64,000 nucleotides of DNA from Clostridium jeddahitimonense (GCA_000753455.2 LM994670.1:2264855-2328854); one strand, 5' to 3'. Shown: positions 45,337 to 54,920, counted from the first letter of the stretch. Notes: generated from the letters alone by a model not told the origin. A program made the numbers and translations.

Positions 45337-46542
45337 TTATAAATTTAGTTCTTTTGCTAAAACATTTGCAGCTTTTTGTTTGTCCTTAGAATCAATAGCA
45401 AAAGATATACTTATTTCTGACGTTGTAACTTGTTTAAACTCTATATCATTATCAGCAAAAATTTTAAATACCTTTGAAGTTACACCACTTTGATTCATCA
45501 TTCCTATTCCTATAACAGATACTTTTGTTATATCTAATTCTATAGATACATCAATACCTCTAATTTCATCATTAATTTTAGTTATAACATCTTTTATAAT
45601 TTCTAAATCATCTTTGCTTGCTGTAAATGAAACATTAACATATCCATTGACAGGTGCAGTTTGACTTATCATATCTATGTTTATAAAACTTTGTGCTAAC
45701 CTTTCAAAAATTCTTGCAATATTATTTGATTTAAACAACACATTATTTATAGTTATCATTAAATTATTTTCACTAATTGTAAGCCCAGTAATAACTCTTT
45801 CTTCCATTCTCTCATCATACTCCTTTATCCATGTTCCTTTTATATCTCCGTTATTTAAAGCTACATAAATTGGAACATTATATTTACAGCCTATTTCAAC
45901 AGCTCTTGCATCCATAACTCCAGCACCTAATGTAGCCATCTCCATCATTTCCTCATAACTTATATAATCTATTTTCTTAGCCTCTTTGTATACTCTAGGA
46001 TCTATAGAATATATACCATCTACATCCGTATAAATCTCACAAGGACATTTTAGCTTAGCTGCTAGAGCTACAGCTGTAGTATCTGATCCGCCTCTTCCTA
46101 ATGTAGTTATATCACCATCTTCATTTATCCCCTGAAATCCCGCTACAACTACAATCTTTTCATCTTGCAAATATTTTTTTACCTTTTCACTATCAATATC
46201 CGATATTTTATTTTTTGTATGAAGCCCCTGAGTCTTAATACCAGCTTGAAAGCCTGTAAGTGAAATAGATTTATACCCTTCAGCCTCTAATGCCATAGAT
46301 AATAACGATATAGACATCTGCTCACCAGTTGACAAAAGCATATCTAATTCTCTTTTATTAGGATTATTACAAATCTCTTTAGACATATTTATAAGATTAT
46401 CTGTTGTTTTACCCATAGCAGAAACTACAACAACAACTTCATTACCTTTTTTCTTTTCATTAATAACCCTTTTAGCTACAAACTTAATTTTTTCAATACT
46501 TCCTACAGAAGTACCACCATATTTTTGCACTATAATATCCAT
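45337..46542 (-). CDS. lysC: aspartokinase
   Basis: 401-aa aspartate kinase, first enzyme of the pathway. VQKYGGTSVGSIEKI at the start binds nucleotide, GFQGINEDGDITTLGRGGSD contacts aspartate, and two C-terminal ACT domains (about 260-401) give feedback control by an amino acid. The operon has a lysine riboswitch, so lysine-type control is likely. The ATG follows AGGGGG. An 83-nt gap separates it from lysA with no terminator visible. Confidence 0.95.
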   Translation of the reverse strand: MDIIVQKYGGTSVGSIEKIKFVAKRVINEKKKGNEVVVVVSAMGKTTDNLINMSKEICNNPNKRELDMLLSTGEQMSISLLSMALEAEGYKSISLTGFQAGIKTQGLHTKNKISDIDSEKVKKYLQDEKIVVVAGFQGINEDGDITTLGRGGSDTTAVALAAKLKCPCEIYTDVDGIYSIDPRVYKEAKKIDYISYEEMMEMATLGAGVMDARAVEIGCKYNVPIYVALNNGDIKGTWIKEYDERMEERVITGLTISENNLMITINNVLFKSNNIARIFERLAQSFINIDMISQTAPVNGYVNVSFTASKDDLEIIKDVITKINDEIRGIDVSIELDITKVSVIGIGMMNQSGVTSKVFKIFADNDIEFKQVTTSEISISFAIDSKDKQKAANVLAKELNL

Positions 46543-46625
46543 TTAATTGCCCCCTTTAATATATGAAATATTTTTTTCTTATATCAAAAATATAGATTCA
46601 AACAATAAATTAAAATTAATACTTA

Positions 46626-47927
46626 TTAAAACATAACATCATTTCTTAAAACATCTTCGTAAGTTTCTCTTTTAACTGCTAATCTTGCTATACCATCTTT
46701 TACAAATACAACTGATGGTTTAGGAATTCTATTATAATTACTAGCCATTGTATAGTTATAAGCCCCTGTACTTAAAACAGCTAGTATATCATTTCTTTTT
46801 ACCTCTGGAAGAACTATATCCTTAATTATAATATCACCTGATTCACAGCATTTACCTGCTATTGTATATTCAATATTTGTATTACTTTCAAGCTTATTAG
46901 CTACTACAGCTTCATATTTTGCATCATATAATGCAGTTCTAATATTATCTGTCATTCCCCCATCAACAAAAATATAATTTTTCTCCCCATAAGTTTTCTT
47001 TGTTCCACCAATCTTATATAAAGTTGTTCCTGCATTTGCAATGATAGATCTTCCTGGCTCTATCATTATTTTAGGAATAGCCAAATTATGTTTTGAACAT
47101 TCTTCTTTAGTGGAAACTACCATATTACTTAAAAAATTACCTAGCTCTATAGGTGAATCTCCTTCACAATAATAAACTCCAAAACCTCCACCCATATTTA
47201 ACTCTCTAGTAACAAAATCGCACTTTTCCTTTATCCTACTTATAAAATCAATCATAACTGAAACACTCATATAAAAAGATGTCTCTTGAAATATTTGTGA
47301 TCCTATATGACAATGAAATCCTCTTAAAGTAACTCTTTCACTCTTCATAAAGCTTTTTATTACTTCATATATATCTTCACTAAATATAGATTCTCCAAAC
47401 TTAGAATCATTTTTTGATGTTTGGATATATTCATGAGTATGAGCATCAACTCCTGGGTTCACCCTCAAAAGAACATCAATATTTTTATCTAATTCATCAC
47501 ATAACTCTTGAATCAACTCTAGCTCATATCTGTTATCTACAACTATTCTTCCAATATTCGATTCTATAGCTAATCTAAGCTCTTCTTCTGTTTTATTATT
47601 TCCGTGCATGTAAACCCTATTTAATGGAAAATTGCTCCTAATAGCTGTATAAAGTTCTCCTCCTGATACTACATCTAGTGATAAACCTTCTTCTTCAATT
47701 ACCTTACAAATAGCTAGGTTTAAAAATGCTTTAGAGGCATATATAACTTCTGTTTCTATTCCATACGATTTAAAATTTTCTTTAAAAGTTCTACAATTTC
47801 TTCTAACTAATTCTTCATCTATTACATATAACGGTGTACCATATTCTTTTGCTAAATCAACAGCATCACACATTCCTATTTCTAAGTTCCCATTTTGATT
47901 TTTTTTCATAGTTCCAAATAATTTCAT
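46626..47927 (-). CDS. lysA: diaminopimelate decarboxylase
   Basis: 433-aa PLP-dependent decarboxylase that turns meso-DAP into lysine. PLP lysine in VIYASKAFLN, the phosphate loop in GGGFGVYY, HCHIGSQIF and the active-site cysteine in GKCCESGDIII. The ATG is 6 nt after AGGAGGATAT. It is the first gene after the riboswitch, an unusual place since it acts last; lysine thereby controls all genes after it. Confidence 0.96.
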   Translation of the reverse strand: MKLFGTMKKNQNGNLEIGMCDAVDLAKEYGTPLYVIDEELVRRNCRTFKENFKSYGIETEVIYASKAFLNLAICKVIEEEGLSLDVVSGGELYTAIRSNFPLNRVYMHGNNKTEEELRLAIESNIGRIVVDNRYELELIQELCDELDKNIDVLLRVNPGVDAHTHEYIQTSKNDSKFGESIFSEDIYEVIKSFMKSERVTLRGFHCHIGSQIFQETSFYMSVSVMIDFISRIKEKCDFVTRELNMGGGFGVYYCEGDSPIELGNFLSNMVVSTKEECSKHNLAIPKIMIEPGRSIIANAGTTLYKIGGTKKTYGEKNYIFVDGGMTDNIRTALYDAKYEAVVANKLESNTNIEYTIAGKCCESGDIIIKDIVLPEVKRNDILAVLSTGAYNYTMASNYNRIPKPSVVFVKDGIARLAVKRETYEDVLRNDVMF

Positions 47928-47978
47928 TTTATATCCTCCTATTTACTAAATTTAACCTGAATAAGTTAGTAAATAAAA

Positions 47979-48015
47979 AAAACAGTCATGAGCAAAAGGC
48001 ACTCATGACTGTTTT
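47979..48015 (-). terminator. lysine riboswitch terminator
   Basis: A 14-bp perfect stem AAAACAGTCATGAG (47979-47992) / CTCATGACTGTTTT (48002-48015), with a T-run on the minus strand. Confidence 0.9.
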
Positions 48016-48050
48016 AAAATAATATAAAACAAAACCTTCTGCCCCAACAA

Positions 48051-48267
48051 GATGTAGCTCTTCTTTATGAAAATTGGGCAATTCTCATAAGACAGTTCTA
48101 TGCTTCTTAAACATAGCCCCAATAAATAGACTTTTATCTATCCATTTCGGCGATGGACCCTTTCCTATAACTCTTTCTCATAACATTCCAATGAGTAGCT
48201 TTAATCTAATAAATATTAGCTTAAAGTTTTCAGTTACAGTACTGATGACAATCGCGGCCTCTACATC
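48051..48267 (-). ncRNA. lysine riboswitch (L-box)
   Basis: P1 is GATGTAG (48261-48267) pairing with CTACATC (48051-48057) on the minus strand. In between are the conserved L-box elements: AGAGGCCGCGATTGTCATCAGTA, the central GGAAAGGGTCCATCGCCGAAATGG and the 3' ACTGTCTTATGAGAA. Lysine binding is expected to free the terminator at 47979-48015, shutting off the downstream operon. Known L-boxes behave this way. Confidence 0.93.
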
Positions 48268-48308
48268 AAGTTGTTTACAACATATTCAATTTACTTTAAC
48301 TTAAACCA

Positions 48309-48337
48309 AGTTTAGCATTAATTTACATTAATGTCAA
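48309..48337 (-). promoter_or_regulatory. promoter of the lysine operon
   Basis: TTGACA (48332-48337), exactly 17 nt, TAAACT (48309-48314), on the minus strand about 40 nt before the L-box P1. Confidence 0.82.
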
Positions 48338-48427
48338 ATAATTTTTTCATCTTTGATTTTAGTTTATTATATGCTTTAAAAAGTGTTACAACTTAATCTT
48401 TTTTTCTTATCTAATAGATATTTTTTC

Positions 48428-49525
48428 TTATTTCTCTGATATATATGCTGTTTTATTATTTCCAAAAAACATTTGCTCCCATAATGCATCACTTTGAAAA
48501 ATTTCTTTACCTTCTTCTGATTCTACAGTTAATCTAACATTTCCAACACATCTAAGATATGTTGGGTTTATCTTTTCAGAAATTGCCAATAAAATTTCGC
48601 TATAAGATAATCCCATAACATTTAAAAGTGATGACGCGAAAATATCTTTCTCTCTAAAAAATTCAATAGTATACTTTACTCCATTATCATCTTTGCAAAT
48701 AAATGTTATATTATTATCTATAAATTTCTTAGTTAAATCATGCTCTTTTGTATTATTCCTTTCGATCTTAGTTTTCTCTTCATCCTCTAGTAGTACTTCA
48801 TCATTCTTAGCAATAAACATAGTAGCTGACCTTAAATAATCATATTTCTGCTCAGCTATAATATCATTAGCGATTATTGTGTATGGCCCTACCTTAGCTC
48901 TACACCAATACCAATGATTAATTATTTTATTCATCTCAACATTTCCCCAATTATGATCGTGATACCCATTACCTTCTAGCTCTAAACTTAATCCCCCTAC
49001 TTTTACATATCCTGAAACTTTTGCACTTGGTTGTGCTACTAACCATGCAAAATATAATTTTTCATCCTCGCCAAAAAATGTATATCCTGTTTTAGGTCTA
49101 TACATAGAAAGGTCGCTTTTCATAACACAATCATATTGAACTAACTCATCTTTAAAATGAACATGATAACTTCCATTTTCATACTTTATAAAGCTATCTC
49201 CTATTTTTACATAACAACTCTCTTTTGATGCATCGATCATTTTAGTATTCTCACTTATTGTTCTACATATTGTTTGTCCATTAGGTAGCGTAACATCTAA
49301 AGTAGCTGTAGGTTTTCCCGATCCCTTAACATCAAACCTATCTTTTGTATAAAATATAACTACAAATTTGCAACCATTAGTATACTCTGCATCAAAGTAC
49401 CACCATTCATATGAATTTCTATCTCCAGATGTTCTAAGACCATCTTCCCATATTTCTATTTCCTTACTAAGACCTAAAGATTCATAGTAACTATAGTCTT
49501 TAGCTAAAAATACTCTTTCGTTCAT
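48428..49525 (-). CDS. CrtC/AttH-like lipocalin-fold protein
   Basis: 365-aa protein like hydroxyneurosporene synthase (CrtC) and AttH, which have paired lipocalin-type barrels. Signatures SYEWWYFDAEY at about 40 and EGNGYHDHNWGN in the middle are the hallmark of the family. No carotenoid genes are nearby and clostridia do not make carotenoids, so a hydratase role on carotenoids is unlikely; AttH-like proteins are thought to bind lipids. No signal peptide is seen. It is a single-gene unit. Confidence 0.75.
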   Translation of the reverse strand: MNERVFLAKDYSYYESLGLSKEIEIWEDGLRTSGDRNSYEWWYFDAEYTNGCKFVVIFYTKDRFDVKGSGKPTATLDVTLPNGQTICRTISENTKMIDASKESCYVKIGDSFIKYENGSYHVHFKDELVQYDCVMKSDLSMYRPKTGYTFFGEDEKLYFAWLVAQPSAKVSGYVKVGGLSLELEGNGYHDHNWGNVEMNKIINHWYWCRAKVGPYTIIANDIIAEQKYDYLRSATMFIAKNDEVLLEDEEKTKIERNNTKEHDLTKKFIDNNITFICKDDNGVKYTIEFFREKDIFASSLLNVMGLSYSEILLAISEKINPTYLRCVGNVRLTVESEEGKEIFQSDALWEQMFFGNNKTAYISEK

Positions 49526-49615
49526 ATCACTTTCTCCTCATATCGTATAAGATATACATATGAGTTTTTTTGTCATAATGTGATTTATAGTAAACATATT
49601 TTAAAATTATTGAAA

Positions 49616-49658
49616 AAAGTAGTATTAAAATAATAAACTATTACTTTAATACTACTTT
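49616..49658 (-). terminator. terminator of zinc-ribbon gene
   Basis: A 14-bp perfect stem AAAGTAGTATTAAA (49616-49629) / TTTAATACTACTTT (49645-49658), then TTTTCAAT on the minus strand. Confidence 0.8.
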
Positions 49659-49673
49659 AAAACAAAAGATTAC

Positions 49674-49829
49674 TTATCTTCTATTGTTTTGTTCTTTTTT
49701 AGCTTTTCTACAAGCAGCACATCTTGTTGGCTCATTTGTAAAGCCTTTTTCCTTGTAGAATTCTTGTTCTCCTGTAGTAAATACGAATTCTTGTCCGCAG
49801 TCTCTACATACTAAAGTTTTGTCTGACAT
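49674..49829 (-). CDS. small zinc-ribbon protein, 51 aa
   Basis: 51 aa from ATG 49829, 6 nt after GGAGGAAAT; a longer frame upstream has no such site. Two CxxC pairs, CRDC (about 8-11) and CAAC (35-38), form a zinc ribbon of the kind often annotated as 'zinc-ribbon domain containing' (zf-trcl). It lies 81 nt after the SPFH gene on the same strand and before a terminator, so it may be cotranscribed with it. The function is unknown. Confidence 0.8.
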   Translation of the reverse strand: MSDKTLVCRDCGQEFVFTTGEQEFYKEKGFTNEPTRCAACRKAKKEQNNRR

Positions 49830-49910
49830 TTTATTTCCTCCTGAATTTAACACTTGTTCTTTCTCAGTTTTCCCTACGAAATGAAATATATACATATTTT
49901 AAGAAAATAA

Positions 49911-52001
49911 TTAATTTTCTTTTTCTTCTTCGCTTAACAAACTATTTTCCACATAATCTTTTGTTGATATTTGATTCAAAAGCTCCTCTTTTATTCTTTT
50001 AACTTGATCAGAAATTTCACTTTCTTTATTGAATTCTAATCCCCCTAATTTTTCACTTAATAAAAGCATCATTAGTGACTCAAATGCATTTGTGCCTACC
50101 CCATCACTGCTTCCGCTAGCATTTACTAATGTCTTAGGAACTATATCAACCTTTCCATCCTTAATAGCATTTGCAAATGATGACATAACGTCATTTATAA
50201 CTTTATATTGTGGTCCCCCATAAGCATTAACTTGTTCTTTAGCTGCTATAGCTTTAGATATACCTACTCTAGCTTCTTTATCAGCCTCAGCCTCTGCAGT
50301 AACCTTAATTTTAAATGCTTCAGCTTCTGATTGCTTCTTAACTTTATAAGCATCTGCCTCAGAAAGTTTTTGTATTTTCTCTGCATCCTGCCTTGCTTTC
50401 ATCAACTCAGCTTTACCTTGATTTTCTTGAATTCTAATATTTATATCAGATTCAGTTAATGTAGTTTGTTGTTTAGCTACAGCTTCTGCCTCTCTTAACT
50501 CTTTCTCCTTTTCAGCTGCTTTTTGTTGGGTTTCATATGTTTGTAGTTGTTCCCTAGCTATTTGTCTACTTCTTAATTGAGTTAATATTGTTTCAATTTC
50601 ATTTCCTACCTTTGGACTTGCAGGTGTTCCTATTAATACTTCCTCTAATTCTAAATTATAATGTCCAAACTTTTCTTGCATTTCTCTTGAACTTTGACCC
50701 TGTATATCATTACGTTCTTGAATTAATTCTATTAAAGTCTTAGTTTGACCAATGTTTTTAAAGTATGCAGAAATCATAGGATCTAAAGTCTGGTCTACAA
50801 GCATCTTTATATCCCCAAATCTCTGAATAACCAATGGTGCCTTCCTATAATCTATGTGAAATACTACGGATAAAGGTAAGTTTGGCTCAAAAGCATCTTT
50901 AGTTATTAAGCTAACTTCTTTAAGATTTTCATCATATTTATGATTTCCAATTTGATTAGATATCCACTTTAAGATTACATTGGTAGTTGGAACCTTAATT
51001 ATGTTTCCTGCATAAATATTAAATGCATATTTTCCTGGCATTAAAGGTTCATTCCATACTCCTCTATATCCTTTCTTTACAAGTTCTCCATGTTTATAAT
51101 CTATACCTGAAAAATCCTCACCTTTTGATCCAGTATAGGATACTACTACCCCTACAAATCCAACTGGTATAACAACCTTAGGAATATACTCAATAGTAGC
51201 AAATAATCTATTTATAAAATAAGTTCCGTCTGCTAAAACCTGATACTGCCTACCTCTAAATCCCCCTGCTCTTAAAAAGGCATCAATATCCTGAAAATTA
51301 TTATGATAATTCGGATCTGCTGCATCATCTCCAACAGTAGGACAAATTATGTTTTCTCCCCCTAGTGATGGTCCATCATGGACAGTAACAATTCCAACCA
51401 AATCAGTATTACCTTTAATAATAACTGGTTCAAATCCCTTTCTTTCATGTATTAATTTTGCCATAGCTTTTAATGTTTCTTGTTCTGCTTTAGTTCCTGT
51501 TTTCAAACAATAAGTAACAGTTTCAGTAATAATAACAAACTGAGCTAGATTAAAAGCATAAGTACCTTCTCTTATGATTCCTCTTTGAGGTCCTTTTTGT
51601 CCTCCATTCACCAAGAACCCTCTTACATCTTGAAAATTATTACTTTCCACGACAACCTCACCTAAGGTTTGTGTAGGTTCAAGAGGCTTACCATCTCTAG
51701 CAAAAACATAAGCTACTTTTCCTTGTGGAATAGTAACTAAGGGTACAACATGAATCTTATAGATTAATGGAGTTCTAAAGTGAATTCCTCCTCTTAACAA
51801 TTCCGGTTGATATCCTGCTTCACCATTTAAAGCTATGATTTGTTCTTTTAATGATCCTTTTCTACTCCACCACTTTTCTACAATTCCAACCTTATCATTG
51901 TCAATAATTCTTAATCCAAAAATCCAAAGTAAGAACCATAAACCTAAAATTGCTCCAATTATTATTCCTGCAATTCTAAGATAGTCACTAATATTGCCCA
52001 C
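49911..52001 (-). CDS. large SPFH/band-7 membrane protein
   Basis: 696-aa protein with one N-terminal membrane segment (about 9-29), two related beta-rich segments (GGQKGPQRGIIREGTYAFNL and GGFRGRQYQVLADGTYFINR), an SPFH core (about 270-460) and a long helical coiled region (about 470-610, REQLQTYETQQKAAEKEKEL and similar), then a short C-terminal domain. SPFH proteins form membrane-bound rings that organise membrane domains. It is longer than Bacillus FloT (about 500 aa). The start is GTG, 8 nt after AGGAGG. It lies upstream of the zinc-ribbon gene. No NfeD-type partner is near it. Confidence 0.85.
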   Translation of the reverse strand: MGNISDYLRIAGIIIGAILGLWFLLWIFGLRIIDNDKVGIVEKWWSRKGSLKEQIIALNGEAGYQPELLRGGIHFRTPLIYKIHVVPLVTIPQGKVAYVFARDGKPLEPTQTLGEVVVESNNFQDVRGFLVNGGQKGPQRGIIREGTYAFNLAQFVIITETVTYCLKTGTKAEQETLKAMAKLIHERKGFEPVIIKGNTDLVGIVTVHDGPSLGGENIICPTVGDDAADPNYHNNFQDIDAFLRAGGFRGRQYQVLADGTYFINRLFATIEYIPKVVIPVGFVGVVVSYTGSKGEDFSGIDYKHGELVKKGYRGVWNEPLMPGKYAFNIYAGNIIKVPTTNVILKWISNQIGNHKYDENLKEVSLITKDAFEPNLPLSVVFHIDYRKAPLVIQRFGDIKMLVDQTLDPMISAYFKNIGQTKTLIELIQERNDIQGQSSREMQEKFGHYNLELEEVLIGTPASPKVGNEIETILTQLRSRQIAREQLQTYETQQKAAEKEKELREAEAVAKQQTTLTESDINIRIQENQGKAELMKARQDAEKIQKLSEADAYKVKKQSEAEAFKIKVTAEAEADKEARVGISKAIAAKEQVNAYGGPQYKVINDVMSSFANAIKDGKVDIVPKTLVNASGSSDGVGTNAFESLMMLLLSEKLGGLEFNKESEISDQVKRIKEELLNQISTKDYVENSLLSEEEKEN

Positions 52002-52113
52002 AAAATCTACCTCCTAATTATTTTTTATAAAATCTGTACTTATATTATTAATAAATATATTTTTAATTACTTGATATATTCTTTTTAAGATCCAATTATA
52101 AATATTTTTATAA

Positions 52114-52135
52114 AAGCTAGGATTTCTCCTAGCTT
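52114..52135 (-). terminator. terminator of the P-type ATPase gene
   Basis: A 9-bp stem AAGCTAGGA/TCCTAGCTT (52114-52122, 52127-52135), then TTATAAAAAT on the minus strand; the T-run is short. Confidence 0.7.
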
Positions 52136-52153
52136 CTTATAAACATGCATTAA

Positions 52154-54676
52154 CTACTTATGACTCTTTTTATTAAAAACTTTAACTATCTCATACCAAA
52201 AGACTGCTACCACTGATATGATGATAACTCTAAAAACTTCAGTTATAGTAAGTGGAGATAAACTTAATACTAAAGCTATAGGAGTATACATTATAGCTAT
52301 AAGTCCTAAAATTGTGCCAATACATACTGCCCACATAACTTTATCTCTCTTTAGATATTTCAAAGACTTAAAGCAAAAATCCATATCTGAACTATTAACT
52401 TGTACAAGTAACAAATTCGATATTACTATTACCATTAACCCCATTGAACGGGCAATCTCATGCTCATTAGGGAATTTATATAAATGTAAATAATATACTC
52501 CAAAAGATGCAATAAACAATACAACACCTTGTATTATACTTTTAATAAGAAGTTTTGATGTTAATATACTCTCATGCTTATTTCTAGGATTACGTTCCAT
52601 TATATCACTCTCTGCTGGCTGTCTCTCTAATACTATTGAACATGTTGGGTCTATTACTAATTCCAATAAAACAACATGTACAGGTAATAACATCAAAAAT
52701 GAAGATCTAATTCCAAGTATAGGAGCTAATAAAGATGCAAGAGCTATTGGTATATGAATTGCAAAAACATATCCTATAGCTTTTCTTATATTATCATAAA
52801 TTCTTCTGCCATCTTTTATTGTATCTACTATAGTCCTAAAATTATCATCTAAAAGAATTAAATCAGATGCCTCCCTAGATACTTCTGAACCTTTTTTCCC
52901 CATAGATATTCCAATATCCGCATATTTTAAAGCTGGAGCATCGTTAACACCATCCCCTGTCATAGCAACAACTTCTCCATTATCTTTAAAAGCTCTTACT
53001 ATTCTCATCTTATGCTCTGGTACTACTCTAGAAAATATACTTACATTTTTAACTTTTTCCTTTAATTCCTCATCTGTCATATTATTTAGGTCATCTCCAG
53101 TAATAATTTCATTGCTATTAGAAATCCCTACTTGTTTTGCTATAGAGCTAGCAGTTATTCCATTATCTCCAGTTATCATAACTACTCTTACCCCAGCTCT
53201 TGTGCAACTTTCAATATCTTCTCTTACATTTTCTCTTGGAGGATCTTGAAGACCTATTAAGCCTAAAAACTTAAGACTACATCCTTCTAGTTCTTTTGGT
53301 ATATCTTCTTCATCATTTACTACTTCCTTGCCTACTGCTATAACTCTTAATCCTTTAGATGACATTTCATAAATTTTATTTTCTATTAGCTTTTTCATAT
53401 CTTCATTTAACTTACTAATAGTCAATATTTTTTCAGGTGAACCTTTTGCACATACTACTATTCCATCATCACAGCGCCATACATGTCCCATCATCTTTCT
53501 CTCATTAGTAAATGAATACTCTTTTATCAATCTGTTACAAAATAAATCTTCTTCTTTTAAATTATTATCCTTACAATATTTAAGCATAGCTTGTTCCATA
53601 GGATCATAGGCCTCTGTTTCACACGCCATTCCCATAATTCTTATCAACTCTTCTTTTTCCCTATTAGTAGTCCAAATATTATTTACAGCCATTTTGTTTT
53701 TGGTTATTGTACCGGTTTTATCTACACATAATACAGTTACTGCCCCTAATGTTTCCACTGATGAAAGTCTTCTAACTAATGAATTCTTTTTAGCTAGTCT
53801 CCATGCCCCCATAGACAAAAAAACTGTTAATATAACTGGAAACTCTTCTGGTATCATCGCCATTGCAAGAGTTATTCCTGATAAAATACTTTCTATTATT
53901 CTTGACTTTATCCCATGATCAGATAAGTTTATAAAAGTAACTAAGCATACTAAAACAAATAAAACTCCAGCAATTATAGCACAAGCCTTAACTAACTTTC
54001 TGGTCTGTATTTCTAATGGAGTTGGTCTATCAGGAGCTTCTGCAATATTGATTCCTATCTTACCATATTCAGTATATATCCCTATTTTATCAACTAATAT
54101 TGTTCCACTACCTTGCGTTACCAATGTCCCTGCATAACAATAATCCTTTTTCCAATAATCTTTATTATCACTATCATCTAAACATTTCCATACCTCTTCA
54201 GCTTCACCAGTTAATGATGACTCATTAACTCTAAGATCATTTGCTTTAATGATTCTTCCATCGGCTGGAATTTTGACACCTTCTGTAATAATTATCAAAT
54301 CGCCAGGTACTATATCTTCACTATTTATAGTACATTCTTTTCCATCCCTTACCACTACAGTATGAGGGGCAGATAGATTTTTTAATGCTTTTAAAGTTTT
54401 ATCCGTTTTCCACTCTTGAATAACTTCAATACTTATAACTCCTACAACAAATACCAACATTATAGTTCCATCTCTAGGCTCTCCTAATATAAAATAAATA
54501 GTAGAAGCTACAATAAGAAGCAAAAACATTGGCTCTTTTAATACACTTAATATTTTTAAAATAAAATTTTCTTTTTTTTCTGGTATCAATTGATTTTTTC
54601 CATACTTCTCTTGTCTTTCTTTAACCTCTTCAGTCGTTAGTCCATTTATATCCAATACCTTTCCTTGTTCTGTCAT
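52154..54676 (-). CDS. cation-transporting P-type ATPase (likely metal efflux)
   Basis: 840 aa from ATG 54676, 8 nt after GGAGG; the longer frame runs into the riboswitch. Phosphorylated aspartate D319 in CVDKTGTITK, actuator LTGEAE (155-160), hinge TGDGVNDAPAL, and the transport site motif MIPEEFP in segment 4 (275-280). This is a P2-type pump, not a heavy-metal P1B pump: there is no CPx motif or N-terminal metal-binding domain. The NiCo riboswitch in the leader implies a metal (Ni, Co, or Fe(II)) is the signal, so the pump probably exports one of these; Ca2+ remains possible by sequence. Confidence 0.85.
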   Translation of the reverse strand: MTEQGKVLDINGLTTEEVKERQEKYGKNQLIPEKKENFILKILSVLKEPMFLLLIVASTIYFILGEPRDGTIMLVFVVGVISIEVIQEWKTDKTLKALKNLSAPHTVVVRDGKECTINSEDIVPGDLIIITEGVKIPADGRIIKANDLRVNESSLTGEAEEVWKCLDDSDNKDYWKKDYCYAGTLVTQGSGTILVDKIGIYTEYGKIGINIAEAPDRPTPLEIQTRKLVKACAIIAGVLFVLVCLVTFINLSDHGIKSRIIESILSGITLAMAMIPEEFPVILTVFLSMGAWRLAKKNSLVRRLSSVETLGAVTVLCVDKTGTITKNKMAVNNIWTTNREKEELIRIMGMACETEAYDPMEQAMLKYCKDNNLKEEDLFCNRLIKEYSFTNERKMMGHVWRCDDGIVVCAKGSPEKILTISKLNEDMKKLIENKIYEMSSKGLRVIAVGKEVVNDEEDIPKELEGCSLKFLGLIGLQDPPRENVREDIESCTRAGVRVVMITGDNGITASSIAKQVGISNSNEIITGDDLNNMTDEELKEKVKNVSIFSRVVPEHKMRIVRAFKDNGEVVAMTGDGVNDAPALKYADIGISMGKKGSEVSREASDLILLDDNFRTIVDTIKDGRRIYDNIRKAIGYVFAIHIPIALASLLAPILGIRSSFLMLLPVHVVLLELVIDPTCSIVLERQPAESDIMERNPRNKHESILTSKLLIKSIIQGVVLFIASFGVYYLHLYKFPNEHEIARSMGLMVIVISNLLLVQVNSSDMDFCFKSLKYLKRDKVMWAVCIGTILGLIAIMYTPIALVLSLSPLTITEVFRVIIISVVAVFWYEIVKVFNKKSHK

Positions 54677-54757
54677 AAAAGTTACCTCCATAATTTTGAT
54701 AGCTCTATGGCATTGCAATACAGATCTTATTTCAGTTATTATTCTACATAAAAATAA

Positions 54758-54861
54758 AAACACCTGTAGAACAATATACTGTCCCACAGGTGTTTTTCTC
54801 CTGTTGCCCTAGTAAACTTGGGCCCGGCTCCATAAATAAGTAATTCATCGGCCTGATCAGT
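54758..54861 (-). ncRNA. NiCo (czcD) riboswitch with overlapping terminator
   Basis: On the minus strand the order is ACTGATCAGGC, GGAGCCGGGCC, GGGCAACAGGAG, ACACCTGTGGGACAG (aptamer 54779-54861). This is the conserved NiCo pattern of CAGGC, GCCGGG, GGCAACAG and TGGGACAG. ACACCTGT is shared: it pairs with ACAGG in the aptamer or with ACAGGTGTTT downstream to form a terminator (54758-54795, then TTTTT). Metal binding would therefore block termination and turn the ATPase on. Published work has reported both Co/Ni and Fe(II) sensing for this class. Confidence 0.88.
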
Positions 54862-54884
54862 TTGTACTGTAGATTTATATGCAG

Positions 54885-54920
54885 TGCAAAGAGATTACTA
54901 GCATTATATGAGTTTTACTT
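54885..54920 (-). promoter_or_regulatory. possible promoter of the NiCo riboswitch
   Basis: A TATAAT with TGGCAA 17 nt upstream lies before the aptamer on the minus strand. The -35 is weak. Confidence 0.45.

Noticed and set aside
48074-48304. A 76-codon plus-strand reading frame
   Set aside because: It is the complement of the lysine riboswitch, and there is no ribosome site; the RNA structure explains the sequence.
54677-54787. A longer N-terminus for the P-type ATPase
   Set aside because: It would lie over the terminator of the NiCo riboswitch; the ATG at 54676 has a strong ribosome site and the family start.
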